DNA from: Dendrobium chrysotoxum
Taxonomy: Eukaryota; Streptophyta; Magnoliopsida; Asparagales; Orchidaceae
Reading direction: 5' to 3'
DNA length: 64,000 nucleotides
NCBI GenBank assembly: GCA_019925795.1
Contig: CM034300.1
Span: forward strand, 32,103,591 to 32,167,590
Below, piece by piece: positions 31,748 to 45,175 of this stretch. The translations under genes and the position numbers were made by a program. Position 1 is the first letter of the stretch, and each line of letters starts with the position of its first letter. The notes beneath the pieces were generated by a model, which worked only from the letters and a program-made list of their open reading frames with translations, did no database searches and had not been told where the DNA came from.

Positions 31748-34700
31748 TGTCTTCATTTGTGTTTTGGAATTGTAGAGGGGCTTGAAAAAGGGAGGCCTCT
31801 CTTTATCTTAGAGATATTGTGACAGATTATGATGGGTTTTCTGTTGGTCTTATTGAGACTAAACAATCCAGTATTGATAGGAGGGATGTTAATAGTTTTA
31901 TTGGGAGTGAATGGGATTTCTTCCATCATCTTGCTGAGGGTTCCTCGGGTGGGATTTTGGTGATGTAGAATAGGAATATGGTGTCGTTTGAGGTTGTTGA
32001 ACACTCTTCTCAAGCTGTTATTGGGGTTCTTAATGCTCCTATGATGGGTTCCCGGAATGTGGCCACAATGTATGGTAACAAAGATTTTTATTTGAGGAGG
32101 AGTTTGTGGGATATGCTGTAAAAGTTTGTGGCGGGTAGTGGACCTTCAATTTTTGGAGGTGATTTCAATATCAACTTATCTAAGGATGATAAGAGAGTGG
32201 GCAAGAGGTTCTTTTTTTCTCAAGGACCTAGGGAGATGAAGTTTTTTATGACTAATAAAGATTTTCATGATGTAGGTTTTGTTGGACCAAGATTCACTTG
32301 GTGGAACAACAAAGAAGGTGTTATGAGAATTTAGGAAAGACTAGATAGGTGTTTGCTGAATTCTGTTGCTCTATAGAAGGCTCCTATGGCAAAGGTCAGA
32401 CATTTAGCAAGGGTAGCGACTAACCAAAGTCCTATAGCTTTCAAAGTGTTTGAGGCTCAGTACAACTGCTCAAGAATAATCAGATTTGAGGATACTTGGA
32501 AGTCTTATCCTACAGCTTGGAGTATTGTGTTAAAGCCGTGGAGGAACTCAGATTTTGGTGGAGATGTGGATGCCTTGCAGAGGAAGCTTAGAAGAACACT
32601 GAAGGCCTTATTCTTTTGGAATAAGAACAAATGCAAGAGTTTGAATTTGTTGAAGGAAGACTTAAAGAAGGAAATTATAGAACTACAATTGGAGGAAGCT
32701 TTAAAATGTGGTTTGATGCTGGAGAAACTAAACTTACTTAGAAGTGATCTTAATGTTACTTTAGAAAGATTATCTACATGGTGGAATCAAAGAGCTAAGG
32801 CTAGATGACATGAAGAAGGTGATACTAATTCCAATTTCTTCCATAGTTTTTCTTCAGTAAAGAAGAATAGAAACCTTATAAGACAAATCAAAGATGAAAA
32901 TAACATTTTGCTGAAAGAATTTGAACAGATTGAATCTGTTTTTCAGAATTTCTTTGTGAAGAAGTTGAGAGCTAGAGAATGTAAATTGGCAAATTGGCTT
33001 GAGATTGTTGAAAAATAGAAGTTTAATCTGTCTGATATTGAGTTCATGAATGAAGAATTTACACAAGAAGAATTAACAACTATTTTTTTTCAACAAGGTA
33101 ATAATAAATCTCCCGGCATAGATGGGATTACAACTTTTTTTAAATTTTATTGGAACATTGTGAAAGAAGAAACACGGAAAGTAGTAGACAATTTTTTTAA
33201 ATCTTGTTCTATGCATGATGAGTGGAAAGATACTTTGATCATTTTAATCCCCAAGGTGAAGAATCCAATTTTTCCAACTGACTACAGACCAATAAGCTTA
33301 TGTCAAACCACTTACAAGTTGGTGACAACTATGATGGTGAATTGATTGAAAGGTTATATCTCAAAAATAATTTCGGAAGAACATGTTGTGTTTATTCCAG
33401 GTAGATCGATGTCTAAGCATTACTTGCTAGCTCATGAGATTTTCAATAAATTCAGGATCTCAAAAAATAAGAAGGGAATGATGGCAGTGAAACTAGACAT
33501 GGAGAAGGCTTATGATAGCATGGGTTGGCCAACTTTGAATCAAGTGTTGAAAGTGTTTGGGTTTCCTTCTAAGTTCTCCAAGCTCATCATGGAGTGTGTA
33601 ATGAATGTAAGGTTCGCTTTGATTTTGAATGGAAAATTTTCAAAATGGATCAAGGTAGAGAGTGGATTTTGCTATGGATGCCCGCTATCACCTTATTTAT
33701 TCATCATGTGTTCTAAACTTTTATCAAGTGCAATAAAACAAAGAGGACAAGTGTTGGGAGTTCAAATTTCACCTAGAGCTTAAAAGGTTTCACATTTATT
33801 ATATGTAGATGATGTCTTAGTATTTGCCCAAGCTTCTACAAGATTAGCCCTAGTTGTGAAGTGCATTATTGCTAATTTCTGTTGGTGGATGGGGCAGAGA
33901 ATAAATAACTCCAAGTCTCAGATTTTTTTTGGCAAAGTAATGAAATGTCCAATGAAGAATCTAATTATGAGGAAATTGGGTTTCAAGGTGGTTAAGGAGC
34001 TGCATTACCTGGTAGTTAAAATTGTTTTAAGAAGATTGAGAAGAGATGATTTTCAATGTATGCTTGATCATATATTGGAAAGACTCAATGCTTGGGGAAG
34101 TAAATTTCTATCTATGGCTGGTAAGATCACTCTTGTAAAGTCCTCTCTTTTGTCATTACCAAGCTTTTTATCAACACATTCAATGGTTCCAAAGAAGGTT
34201 TTATATGAAGTGGATAAGTTTTGCAAAGATTTCATATGGCACAAAGGCAATGGAAGGAAAGGCTTACATTATGTATCATGGGATGAATTATGTAAATTGA
34301 AATCTAATGGTGGTCTAGGATTGCATTTAACCGTATTAAGAGTTGGACCTCTCAGATCGAGGTTGGCATGGATATTTATTCAAGATCTAGATACTTTACT
34401 TCACAGAAATATTATTGCCAAGTATGGTGATAATATTCAAAATGGTGAAAGTAAGAGAGGGGCTTCAATGGCGTGGCAAATTCTGCTAGATGGCAAAAAC
34501 TTCCTTAAACCAATTATTAGATGGAAAGTGGAAGATGGAAGGAAAATTAATGTTCTAAAAGATATATGGTTGTTAGATAAATGTTCGAGCATGTGGCCAA
34601 CTCTTGCTGATTGTGTAGGATTAGAAGATATAATGCTTAACGAGTTCATCTCTACTGATGGTAGCTGGAAGGTGGAGGAGCTTCAGTAGTTTTTCCATGA

Positions 34701-35837
34701 TGATCTTATTTGCTTGCTCTTATAGGTCCCTATTGATCAGGCTATTTATTTTGATTATGTAAAAGCTATATACTATCATACTGGGAGAACAATGGCTGCT
34801 CTTTCGTATGAAGAGTCAATGAAACATTATCCCAAGGAGGAAGACTTTGGATTCTCGAATTGGTTAAGGAAGCTTAAGCTTAACCCATGAGTGGAATTAT
34901 TCTGGTAAAGGATGAGTAAGTTTTCCATTCAACAAATGAGTTTCTAAAATATAGAAAGTTAAGTCATAATGATTTATGTGCAAGAGGATGTCAAGAAGTG
35001 GAAATTTATGCTCATATTGTGGTTCGTTGCAAATTCCTGATTGAGATCATTCTAATGTTAAGAGAATGGGGCTTTGGCATTCCAATATTTTAATCGTTGG
35101 AGGTTTGTTTAAGAGAACTTAGAAGTCTTTCAACTTGCTTTTCTAACAAGGTGAAAATGTATTGGACTACAATTTTTCTTTCCTTGAAAAATTGAAATGA
35201 CATTGTACATGGGAAGCCTTCTATTCCAAGTTCCATAGTTGCAGAAAATGTCCTTTTTATAGCCACATTGCAATCAAATCCAATGCTAGATAGCGAGGGT
35301 GTTAATCTCCTTAGGGAGTTTAGGAATGCTCGACACCCTCCACCACTAAGTTGGATTAAAATCAATGTGGATGCATCACTTTTGGATTCTAATCTTGATG
35401 GGATCGGATGTGTGTTTAAAGATCATAAAGGAGGACTTTTGCTTGCTTTTGGGATGAAGAAAATTCATTCAGATGTGTCCCAACTTGAGTGGGTGGCTAT
35501 TTTGGCAATAAGGGAGTTCATTCAAAGTTGGATGAAGGATAGTAAAGGAGTAATAATTGAAGGTGATAATATCAATATTATTAAGTTCATTCAAGATTCA
35601 TTGAATAAATTAAAATGGCAACTCAACACTTGGTACAAGAAGGAGTTATTGCTTTTTAAAGATTTCAATAAGGTTATCTTCCATGATGTTCGTAGAGAAT
35701 GTAACAAAGTAGCTAATTTATGTGCCACTTTGGCTGTAGAAGATAACTTCTTTTTTGATAGTTTCACTTTTGATGACATTCCTTCTTCTTTGTCTAGGTT
35801 GTTAAAGAAGGAGTGTGAGCCTTTTAATTCCTTGTAA
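31748..35837 (+). pseudogene. ORF2 of LINE C (endonuclease-RT-RNase H), broken
   Basis: The start MSSFVFWNCRGA at 31748 opens the endonuclease/exonuclease/phosphatase domain, with GGDFNINLS (about 32155), FTWWNN and RLDRCL. RT follows: NKSPGIDGITTFFKFYW (33100), DYRPISLCQTTYKL (33278), MAVKLDMEKAYDSM (33480), CPLSPYLFI (33680) and LYVDDVLVFA (33795), where most plant L1 have ADD. A zf-RVT-like linker comes next, then an RNase H-like domain from 35340 (WIKINVDASLLDSN) to a stop at 35835-35837. Stops interrupt it near 31786, 31966, 32120, 32332, 33016, 33343, 33781 and 34687; several fit TGG, CAG, CAA or CGA changed by one transition. It would nick DNA and prime reverse transcription, but is dead. 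Confidence 0.88.
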
Positions 35838-35874
35838 TTAGTTCTTCTTTTTAGTGCAATTTGCATTTCTCAAA

Positions 35875-35986
<112 letters not shown>

Positions 35987-35989
35987 AGC

Positions 35990-38300
35990 ATACTATCTTG
36001 AAAGACAAAAAAGATATTCTACTATTGTTTTGAAAATAGAAATAACATTCTCAAAACTTTTAATTAAAATATAGCTTAGAGAATAATATACTATCTTACA
36101 AGATATAAATGATATTCTACTATAGATTCAAAAGTAAAGACTGGTTGTGAATAAAATATTCTACATCCCTAGTTAGTTTTCCCCTGCCCAAGAGAACTAA
36201 AAGAGGGGTTATTTTAAACTAGGGTTTTAAGTTCCCCATAAAGCAAGCACTTATGGTTAATTACATCCCAAGAGAAATTCTTCAAAACACTCTCAATTAC
36301 GGTAGTGACTAAATGTTATTTTGAATTCGAAAGATGAAGGCAAGGTTTAGAAATAAAAAATTTTCAAATGGGATTGACTCAAAGTTGGATAGTTCAGTTT
36401 GGAGTCATAAGATCAAAGGTATAGAGAACTATAATTTTGAGAAACTAAGAAGTACTCCAACCTATTCTATTATTGGGATTTAATATTTAAAGAAAAGATG
36501 AAATTTTTTTGGTCTAAGTTGATATTTTATTAGAATGGTGGGATGATAATATAGAAGTGGGGACTTATAATCTGAGTACTACATTGAATCCTACATTTAA
36601 GGTGACCATTACAGGGTAGTAATTTGAACCTAGTCTAAAGAAGTGCAAGAATTTGTTCAACGGGACATATATCTTTAAACCTAAGATAGATTCTACAGAA
36701 AGCTTAATGTTCTAGACTTACATTTGTCTAGAGTGGAATGCCAGCTAAACAACCTAGGGATTTAAAATCAGGGATTTAAGTCTTTATGATTTGTAGGATA
36801 AGTAAGTTATTATTTATTTTGGAAAGAAGGCTTATATCACAAAAAATGTAATTAGGATTTATTTAAATATGCAAGGGATTTTATGAAACTTGCTAATATA
36901 ATTGGAATATTTTCCCCTAACATCTAAAATATTTAAAAAAAAACTAATGCCATGTTATATGATAGAAAATAAAAAGACCAAATTTTGATTAAAAAATCTA
37001 TCTACATAATACTCCTAACAACAAGAAGAAAGTAGGCTCAACCCTATCACTTTGGCCACTCAGCACTTGCTACTAGCATGTATGAATTTCATGTATATAG
37101 ACAAAAATTAAAATGCATGGCATGCTGACAAAAAATATAAAGTGTTTGTTTTAAAAGATAAATCCATAGATTCTAAGGAGCATAATGTGTATCCTTTCAA
37201 ATCACATGTAATTTAAAGAAAACTAGAAAAAAGAAGGGGTTTTAATGCATAATTAATGAAAACACATCAGTTAATGAGTATATTAATAATATAAAGTCAA
37301 AATGCCAAGTGTCACTTAGATACAGCCTTGGGTCCACATGAAAGAAATGGAGAAAAGCTTCACATTACATAATCTTGGAATTTTACATTATATTTTATGC
37401 AAGCTATGTATAAAAGGAGATTATTTATAGTTTTAAACTCTTCAAATTCTCTAGCATCAATCATCATTCTAAAAAAGATTCTAAAAGACATCTTTAATAG
37501 AAGAAGATTCATTCTTTTAGTTTCATCTTTATTTAGGATCAACAATGTCATTTTAGTTTAGCAATTTATTTACACTTTTTAAAATACAATTGAAAAATAG
37601 AAAAGACTCTACACTCTTACAAGGGTTAGTATAAATATAGTTTATATATCATAATTTAACATAATCACAATCACATAGTGCAATTACTTATTTTGTGTAA
37701 TATATAAAACTTTTCAATACTTTATTTAAGGGGATAAGCAAGAAAAGCCCCTCTACACATTTATATGTATCCAAATTTAATCATTATTGCCCTTTCAATA
37801 GCCCTGTACATGCATAGCCACCTATATAAAATTGGATTAGCAATAAGCAAATAGGATGGTCCTAAATTAGGTTATCTATTTACTCATCATGAAATCATTA
37901 CTCAATAATCACAAACATGAATCAACTATAAACACAACACATTCACCAATATTATTCTTCAAAAAACATGTTTAATAAGCATAGGTGAAGAAAGTAAATC
38001 AATCAAAATAAAATAATACTCCTAGCCTAGGACTAGAGTTAGTTGTCTTAACAAACATCCTAAGTGTGAGATAGGGTGTGTGATGTAGATGTTTCCTATT
38101 AGCCATTAAATCTATTATTTTTTCTACTTAAAATTGTTATAGGTTAATGAGTTTTATTCTAAGTTTAAGTTCTATAAAATTTTAAATTCATTATAGGTTT
38201 TAAAATTTAATGTTTTGAATTTAAGGAATTTGTTCATTAATAAACTTTAGCTGCAATAAGTTCACCGATCAACATATTGCAAACCTCAAGAAATTTAAAA
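35990..38300 (-). repeat. Degenerate LTR related to the Tat-like element
   Basis: It follows the order of 47050-49450 at low identity: TAATTACATCCCAAGAG (36259) versus TAATTACATCATAGGAG (47220); GCCAGCTAAACAACCTAGG (36741) versus GCCAGCTAACCACCTAGG (47652); GCCCCTCTACACATTTATAT (37746) versus the GGGGCCAAGCAGC region (48950); and CCTAGCCTAGGACTAGAG (38021) versus CCTAGCCTAGATCTAGAG (49204). Orientation is the same as the left LTR of the Tat-like element. It is a much older copy. The two ends are not defined. Confidence 0.7.
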
Positions 38301-38707
38301 GTTATATCCCAAAAGGGGTAGAGCAACTACATAATGTTATGAGTTTATGTTAATTATATACATCTTATTACCTTTTAAGGAAAAAAACATTTACTTATTA
38401 TTAACATTCATGTTTATATTTTAGAGTTTATTTTAGTGTGTTTTCCTTTCAATTGAGATTGATTACTTAATTTGATTATGAAATTTTATTATTGATCTTT
38501 GAAGGTTTCTTATATTTACTTTAACTTTAAGCTTGAATTTGATAAAGGTTGACTTTAGCTTCAAGATTTGTATTTTAATTAATTATTATTTTAATAATGT
38601 TCTCATACTTTTTTTAAGTGGAATGTAATTGAGCTAATTTTTTTCATGAATTTTCTAAATTTACTTTATTATAAAGGTGTGTTATACATAAGGAATTTAC
38701 AGTTTAC
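38301..38707. other. AT-rich stretch before the solo LTR
   Basis: Probably the continuation of the degenerate LTR on the left, into which the SIRE-type LTR was inserted. No ORF or clear motif. Confidence 0.4.
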
Positions 38708-39029
38708 TATTGGAATTTAGGAACATGACTTTGTGTTTTGATGATTACAAATGTTATTGGTTGATTATTTAGTTTCTCCTACTTTATACACTGCATATTT
38801 CTTTTGTGTGCATCACTAACAATTAAAGTTCAATATACACAAAGCATTGTTAGAGAATTAGACCTTAAGAAAGGGTTTTATGAGTTAGACTTGTTTGAAA
38901 TAGTATGTAATTTTATTTTTCTTGAGTAAATGTATGTAAAATGAAATATGTTAACTTAGCAACCCTTTACACACACAGAAGGGGAATAAAAACTAAATAT
39001 TTTAATTTTCTATCAAATTGTATTATATT

Positions 39030-39550
39030 ATACATATCATACTGTAAGATCAATGTTAATAGAAATTAATTAAAATATTTGATTTAAATGACAAAAATTA
39101 ATTTTAAGTATAACTAATCTTATTATATGACCGGACATCATACTAGACGAATAGATATTATCAAAAACCCCGTCGTTATATCAAACTTACATAAAATAGG
39201 AAATTTTAAAATTTAAAAACTAAACTATTCGCATTATGTGAACATATTCATAATATGTAATCTTTTATAATATTTCTTAATTTGAATTAGGAGATCAATG
39301 AATCAAATTAGATCTATATAAGTTATGGATCGTACTGTATAATCTTTGATCATTCTATATGAATCACCTGAGGACACTCTGGATGATGTTTGGTCCATCC
39401 TATATGATCCGATATTTGATTTAAACTAATTGTACTTTATAACTATTCATTCAACTAGTAAGACTAGTGAAGGAAATGAACTTATTATATTGTATCATTA
39501 TAAATCATATAGTACTAAAAGTGGGAGGATTGAACTAATCATACTTTACA
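39030..39550. repeat. Palindrome cluster in the solo LTR
   Basis: Eroded copies include TCATACTGTAAGATC (about 39039), ATCATACTAGACGAAT (39129), ATCGTACTGTATAATC (39329) and ATCCTATATGATCC (39397). They are closer to the E1 core than to the E2 core, with some GTCC-like halves. Confidence 0.6.
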
Positions 39551-39849
39551 AATAGAGTCGATAGAATTGAATTATTAGGAATTTTGGAAGTTCAATATTT
39601 ATGCTTTCATAGTAGAATTTATAAAAGTCTTTGGTAGTTAGAGGTTGAGTATTTTGTGAGAGAGCATTGAAAGAGGGTTTTGAGTAAGGGATAAAAAGGT
39701 TCAGGTTGTAAGAGCATGAAAAGATACTTATGGGTTTCAAGGGAGTGTGAGAGGGGATTCCACATAGTTACTCTAGTCAACTTGCACTTGAGTTCCTCCA
39801 TGTGTCATTATTCTTCATGAGGGAAGCGTTATGAAGTACCCTTTAGTGT

Positions 39850-40110
39850 CAAAGGTTTGTCGGCTACTCTGCTGTACCATGAAGGTGAAAGTGATTTGGG
39901 CACTTTGCTGTACCAGGAAGGTGAAAGTGATTTGGGATACTCTACTGTACAAGGATGGTGATAGTGGTTTGGGCTACTCTGATTCTCTGAGGAGGTGAAA
40001 GAGATTCAAGCTCTCCTCCACTCCGGGAAGGTGGTAGGAATTTTTGCTCTCTGTCGCATCGAGGAGGAGAAAGCAATTTTAGCTACTCCACCACACTAAG
40101 TTTGTGGAAG
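39850..40110 (+). repeat. Hairpin-unit array in the solo LTR
   Basis: Units of about 35-45 bases repeat five to six times: GCTACTCTGCTGTACCATGA then AGGTGAAAGTGATTTGGG, with the inner ACCAGGAAGGT able to pair. The layout and position match the arrays in E1 and E2. Confidence 0.65.
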
Positions 40111-40186
40111 TGATTATGTAAGGGTTTCATCACCTAGTTGTGGGGGGCTGAAAGAAAGTCACTATTTCTTTAGTGCCATACTTTTT

Positions 40187-40198
40187 ATAGGAGGACTT
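40187..40198. repeat. Target duplication of LINE D, left copy
   Basis: ATAGGAGGACTT, identical to 42636-42647. Confidence 0.9.
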
Positions 40199-40843
40199 TT
40201 TTTTTTTTTTTGAAAGATTGCAATAAGCATTTATAACAAAAATAATAAGCCTTATATAGAGGAAACACCTAGAGAAGGAAACCAATATACTAATCCTCTC
40301 TTAACAAAAGTAAAGAGAGAGGAATTACTAATTAAAGAGAAATAATAAAAAAGCATGGAAAAAATAAAGTCCACTAACATAGCTAAAAAAGGGCCATTAT
40401 TTCCTTCAAACATCATGGTTTCTCTTACAAAGAAAGTGTAACTGTTGTAATGGAATATGGAACTAACCATTATTGTTAAACATATCAGGGTGATGGGGAC
40501 GCCAATTTTTGAAGAACAACAAAAAAGGTTGGTTAACATCTTAGTGGACCCAATAAGTTACAAAGTGAATAAAGGTTGTCCTCCTTGAAACAATTACAAT
40601 AATTAGAGCTTTAAATGTATATGAAAGAAGAGTTTGATGCAAAATAAAAATCCATCCAAAGTGTGCACTTTGATAGAAGTGCACAAAAAGTGCCATGGAC
40701 CAACATGAAGGACCATAACACTTTTGCATCAATAAAGAGAATGCCATTTAAATGAAGGGGATGCATCCCTGCCGCCTGATTGAATATAATGTTGATTGCT
40801 TATTAAACTTGAAGGCCAGGATTGAAACCAGGAGAAATCAAAG

Positions 40844-40859
40844 TTTTTTTTTTTTTTTT
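40844..40859 (-). other. Internal A-tract of LINE D
   Basis: Sixteen T on the plus strand are a 16-base A-run on the element strand, about 630 bases before the terminal poly(A). It may be an old polyadenylation end followed by transduced DNA. Confidence 0.6.
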
Positions 40860-41064
40860 GAAGAGCTACAAATAAGCTCAATATCCATACAAGAAGGACT
40901 ACCTTTATTAGGAATGGAGGATATGATCAATGGAGGTTTCTCATAATTAACCTTTAGCTGAAATTGAGATGTACTATTTACGGCCTGATGAGATGAAGTG
41001 TAGCTCAAACAACTTATTAGAGTGGAAATATTGATAATCATTGGCTTATTTTGTCTCTTCATGA

Positions 41065-42571
41065 CTTACATCCAAACACCATCTTTATCATCAGATTTTA
41101 TCACCTGAGTCAACGCGATAATTTATCTGCTATGTAAAGTTTGCTGACCAGCCTTCCCATTTGATGAAATGATCAATTTTTTCACATCTAAATCTTACTT
41201 TATCTTTCTACTTCAATTAGATTTTTTTTTTGTTTTCTAGGCACAAGATATAGGGGCCATAGTAATAATATTTGTAGAAAACTTGTTGATAAGATTGCAT
41301 AGTTTTGATTTTAAAATCTGACCTCATACTTTTCCCTAGAAGCTCTATCTTTGCCCCAACTTTTTCATCTTTTCTACTTGATGGGTAGGACATTGAGTGA
41401 ATATATGTCCCAATAACCCACAAATAAAACATAGTCTTGATATGCCTTCACACTCTACATGATGGAAGAATCAACCATGGATTCCTTGAATCCTTACTCA
41501 TGTAGGAAGTTTTTTCCTTAGATTAATTATAACACATATTCTAACAAAAGCACTTTTGCCCCAAATGTTGGTTTGATCTTTTATCCATAAAGAATGGCTA
41601 ATCATAATAACAATATGGGTTATATTTTGTTTGTCCCAATAAATGAAGGGATATTAAGTCTAGCACACCTAGATAGGAGTAGATAAAAGAGGGGTATTAG
41701 GAGAGAAAGGAGTCCATTTATCTAATGCTATTAATTTACCAGTTGCAAAACAAAGACCCCTAAGAAGAATTGTATATCTTGCTCCACTCGACTTAAAGAT
41801 GAAAGTGAAGCAATCAATTACCAACATAATGAAATGAATATCACTAGTATAAGCCCTTTTTAATTTAAGTTGTGTTCTTGAAGTAGTGAAAGAAAGTTGT
41901 ATTTTGATAGCTTTCCCTATGAGAGCAAATTCAAGATGCCTTACATTCTGATGAACTGCTTATTGAATAGGAGAAATAGTGACTCCATTAGTTTAAAATA
42001 ATGAAACATGTTCAACATTTTTAATAAGAGAGTACTTAGGACTAATACACGGATTAGTAACATGATTAGTTGTTGGATTTTCCTTGTCTTTTCCTTCATT
42101 TTCCATGGTAAAATGGCCAACTGGGCTGTTAGACCAGTAATGCTGAGGATTTAACCAAGCTTTAGGAGGAATAAAAACCTTGTTGACCGGGTCTTAAACT
42201 GAATGAGAATTTGAATTCAAGCTAGCTTATCCTTGAGAAACAGAATGACTAGGAGCATCTCCTTCTTGCTTCAGATCAATGACACTTGGCACATCAGGAA
42301 TGATAAGCGGAATGAAAGCTAGGGCGTTAGAACCATCAATTTGAATTTTCAAAATTGATCAAATCCTCCTCAATTAGTTGGCCACCATCCTTAATCCAGG
42401 AGATGCTTGGGATAGAAATTTTGTAGAGTGTCCATCGAATCTAGCATTATCGAATGGATTACTAGAAGAGTAATTAGCTATACCAGATGAAATTGCCTCT
42501 TCAATATCATATTGGTTGGAAGTAGTTGTTCCAATAACCACCTGCTTTACTGATTGTTGAGATTTCTTCAT
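41065..42571 (-). pseudogene. ORF1 of LINE D, broken
   Basis: The ATG at 42571 opens MKKSQQSVKQVVIGTTTSNQ and stays open for 65 codons. Later pieces include a CCHC knuckle CFICGLLGHIFTQC at about 41385-41430, spaced as expected for plant LINE ORF1 (DUF4283-type). Several frameshifts lie between. It begins about 64 bases after the element's 5' end, so the 5' end of the RNA seems complete. The exact C-terminus is uncertain. Confidence 0.65.
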
Positions 42572-42635
42572 ATCTATATACCCTTCCTCATGAATTTCGG
42601 TAAAACTTTGGAAGACACTACAAAATTTCTGCAGA

Positions 42636-42647
42636 ATAGGAGGACTT
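42636..42647. repeat. Target duplication of LINE D, right copy
   Basis: ATAGGAGGACTT; the solo LTR resumes after it with GTAGGTCAAGTTGAACGAAC, matching the E1 and E2 leader end. Confidence 0.9.
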
Positions 42648-43057
42648 ATCAGAATAGATGTAGGTCAAGTTGAACGAACCACTATAAAATCTGGTTTACA
42701 TGTTTTAATTTTCCTATTTACTTTCTATAAATTTATTTTCTTGCATATTTACTTTATTACAATTTGGTTTGAGTTTGGCTATTACTGTGATATAAAGATA
42801 TTTATGGTTGATTCAAGTTTACTCTTTATTTAGAAATGAATACAAAAAATAGAAAAATATAAGGACAAAAACTTTTGTTATTTGGCTTGTCTATAAAATA
42901 ATAAACAAAAATAAGTATTGGTTTTGTTATTTGCTTTCACTTTTAAAAATCTAAATTTGGTTTGTTTAATTTAAAATTTTCTGAAAGTTTTGAAAAAGAT
43001 TTTAAAACAACTATTCACCCCCTCTTAGTGTGCCATTTTATAGGTCAATTAGTTTCA

Positions 43058-43381
43058 CAACCATTTTGATTTAGTACTTAATGTGCCAAATGACTTCAAA
43101 CTTTGAAGAAATTTTAAATTTTGGTCAATGTTGAACTATGATGAAATTTTTTAATGTTTGAACACATTTGGAACATTGGTTGATTTTTAATGATTTATTT
43201 CATTTCATTATTTATTAATGTTCAAACAACAAAATTATTGTTTTAAGGAAAAATCAAAGAGGGATTTTATTTTAACTTGATTAATCATTGAATTTTTTTA
43301 TGAAATGCAATTTAATCTATATTTGTTTTATTTTCTATATATTTTCAAATTTCCTTTTCTTATTTAAATTCAAAATTTTGA
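43058..43381. other. AT-rich non-coding DNA between the solo LTR and LINE B
   Basis: No ORF. It may be the remaining part of the degenerate Tat-like LTR on the other side of the solo LTR insertion, but the similarity is too weak to assert. Confidence 0.4.
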
Positions 43382-44699
43382 TTTTTTTTTAGGGGAAACC
43401 CACAAAGGAGCCTACGCATTAATTAAGAAAAATATTACATAGACTTTAAAGGGACCTCAAACTCAGTAATGCTCATAAGAGCTACGAAAAGAAAGCCGAA
43501 AAACCTAAGAGCTCGAGTTCCCTAATAAGCAAAATTACAGTATCACTCAGGTATAATCTATGGTTCACAAGAAAGGGCACCCAAAAAAGGGAAGCAAACC
43601 AAAAAATAGCAACTAGATACACCATCCTTTCTAAAGAAACAACACTTCGAGCACCTGCACTAAGGAAATCCTGTAAAAAAAGTTCATAACCAAGATGGAA
43701 CTTACAGAAATAAAACCATAAGCTAGCAAGGTGGTAGTCCCAACAATTATCCACAAAATAATTAGGATGAATATAAGAGAAAATATTTATCTTCCAACCC
43801 ATAACTTTATAACACATAACATCCTCCATAATAAACTGAACAAGCACAATCCATCTATCGACTAAGCAACCATGAAACCCAACAACAATCACATAGTCCC
43901 CAATAATATAAACATAGGAAACCAAGATAAATAGGATATATAAACACATAATATCCAACTTAGAGAAGATTACTATAGCTCCAGGAAGAGAGCAGCAAAA
44001 CAAAATCCCCAACTAATCCTTGAGTTACCAGTACCAAAAAAACCAAGCAACCTAACATTGGTTCCACAACAGCCAAGCAGGGTAATAGGAAAATATGCTA
44101 ACCCAGTAAAAGTAATTCGAGACAAAATTGCCAGCTAAATTATAACCGAAATGGCACTCCAGACTAGACCCATCCCCAACTAGGCACAAAAGAAACATGC
44201 CCAGGTAAAGGAATTAGATCAAAAGAGATGGAAAGCACAGCCACTCGGCAAAACACAGAAACATAAAATAAGCTAAACCCAACCAAAAATGAAGAGCATA
44301 GCCACAGAAACCAAACCAACTGAACCAAAAAAAAGTAACAATAGAGTGGCTCCAAGTAACACCCATTAGTAAAACCCCTACAAAACTAAGAGAAAGCATA
44401 AAGGAAACCATTCTATAAAGAACAAAACCAAAAGTAAGCAGTCTGGGAGTCAAAGATCAGTACATGAGAGAATTGCTAGCACCCAAAAAGAACCAGAAAT
44501 TCTAAGAGATGCAGCACAAAGAGGATAGCCTCCAGTACACAAAGCAAAAGGCAACCCCCTAACCAAAATAAAAAAGAGCCCCAAGCTTCAGCCACAAACC
44601 TACATTAAAATCTAACTTAGGGAAGACCAATTTTATCTAATCTTAAAAGCCCTTTCGAAGGGTGTAGGTAAGTTAGAAATAGAAAAATTAGTAAAACAG

Positions 44700-45175
44700 T
44701 CCAAAATTACACCCCAAATTGGCAAGCTAATCCGCACAAGCATTCCCCTCCCTATACACATGAGAGAGGGAATAATTAACAAAGATCAGCAGATGCTTAA
44801 CAACCCTAACAAGAAAAAAAAGAGGTGGATTACACATAGTATCATCAACACTATTTAAATAATGAATACCATAAGAAGAATCGAATTCAATCCAAATGTT
44901 AGGAATGTTAAGAGATATGCATAATCTAATCCCTTGATGAATACTCGAGAGCTCTACAAAACTCACAGAACAATTATGTAAGGACCCAGCAAAAGCCATA
45001 ATAGCAATCCCATAACTGTCCCTGATAATTCCACCACACCCCGAGATAGAACCATCGAAAGCACCATCCACATTCAGTTTATAGGTGTAATTAGAAGGTT
45101 TGATCCAATAAACAATCCTAGGTTCAGTAGAAGGATGATCACCCTCCCACTTGATGCCCAACTCAGGCGCCACAA
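44700..45175 (-). pseudogene. RNase H-like domain of LINE B ORF2
   Basis: A clean frame of 148 codons has YKLNVDGAFDGSISGCGG (first catalytic Asp), FVELSSIHQGIRL (Glu), WIEFDSSYGIHYL (Asp) and SHVYREGNACAD (the final His/Asp region). This is the RVT_3 domain at the C-terminus of plant LINE ORF2, where it removes RNA from the hybrid. The sequence upstream (45195-45386) belongs to the same ORF2 after a small shift. The other LINE B domains are broken by stops. Confidence 0.85.

Larger units (their letters stand above)
40199..42635 (-). mobile_element. LINE D, ORF1-bearing LINE insertion lacking a recognisable ORF2
   Basis: A 12-base perfect target duplication and a T-run (tail of a minus-strand insertion) define the ends exactly. 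The length is only about 2.4 kb. From the right it has a short leader, ORF1 with a zinc knuckle, a second internal A-tract on the element strand (40844-40859) and about 630 bases more before the terminal tail. No endonuclease or RT motif is visible. It could be an internally deleted LINE, a non-autonomous LINE family, or an ORF1 fragment with a 3' transduced segment. Confidence 0.8.
38708..43057 (+). repeat. Solo SIRE-type LTR, interrupted by LINE D
   Basis: It shares the LTR landmarks of E1 and E2: TTTTGATGATTACAAATGTTATTGG near the start, a CACACACAGAAGGGG motif (about 38972), palindromes, a hairpin-unit array, ACTTTTTATAGGAGGAC/GTAGGTCAAGTTGAACGAACC at the LINE D junctions, and CACCCCCTCTTAGTGTGCC ending in TTTCA at 43057. 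Neither a primer site nor a polypurine tract adjoins it, so it is a solo LTR. Without LINE D it is about 1.9 kb. No target duplication was recognised. Confidence 0.75.
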
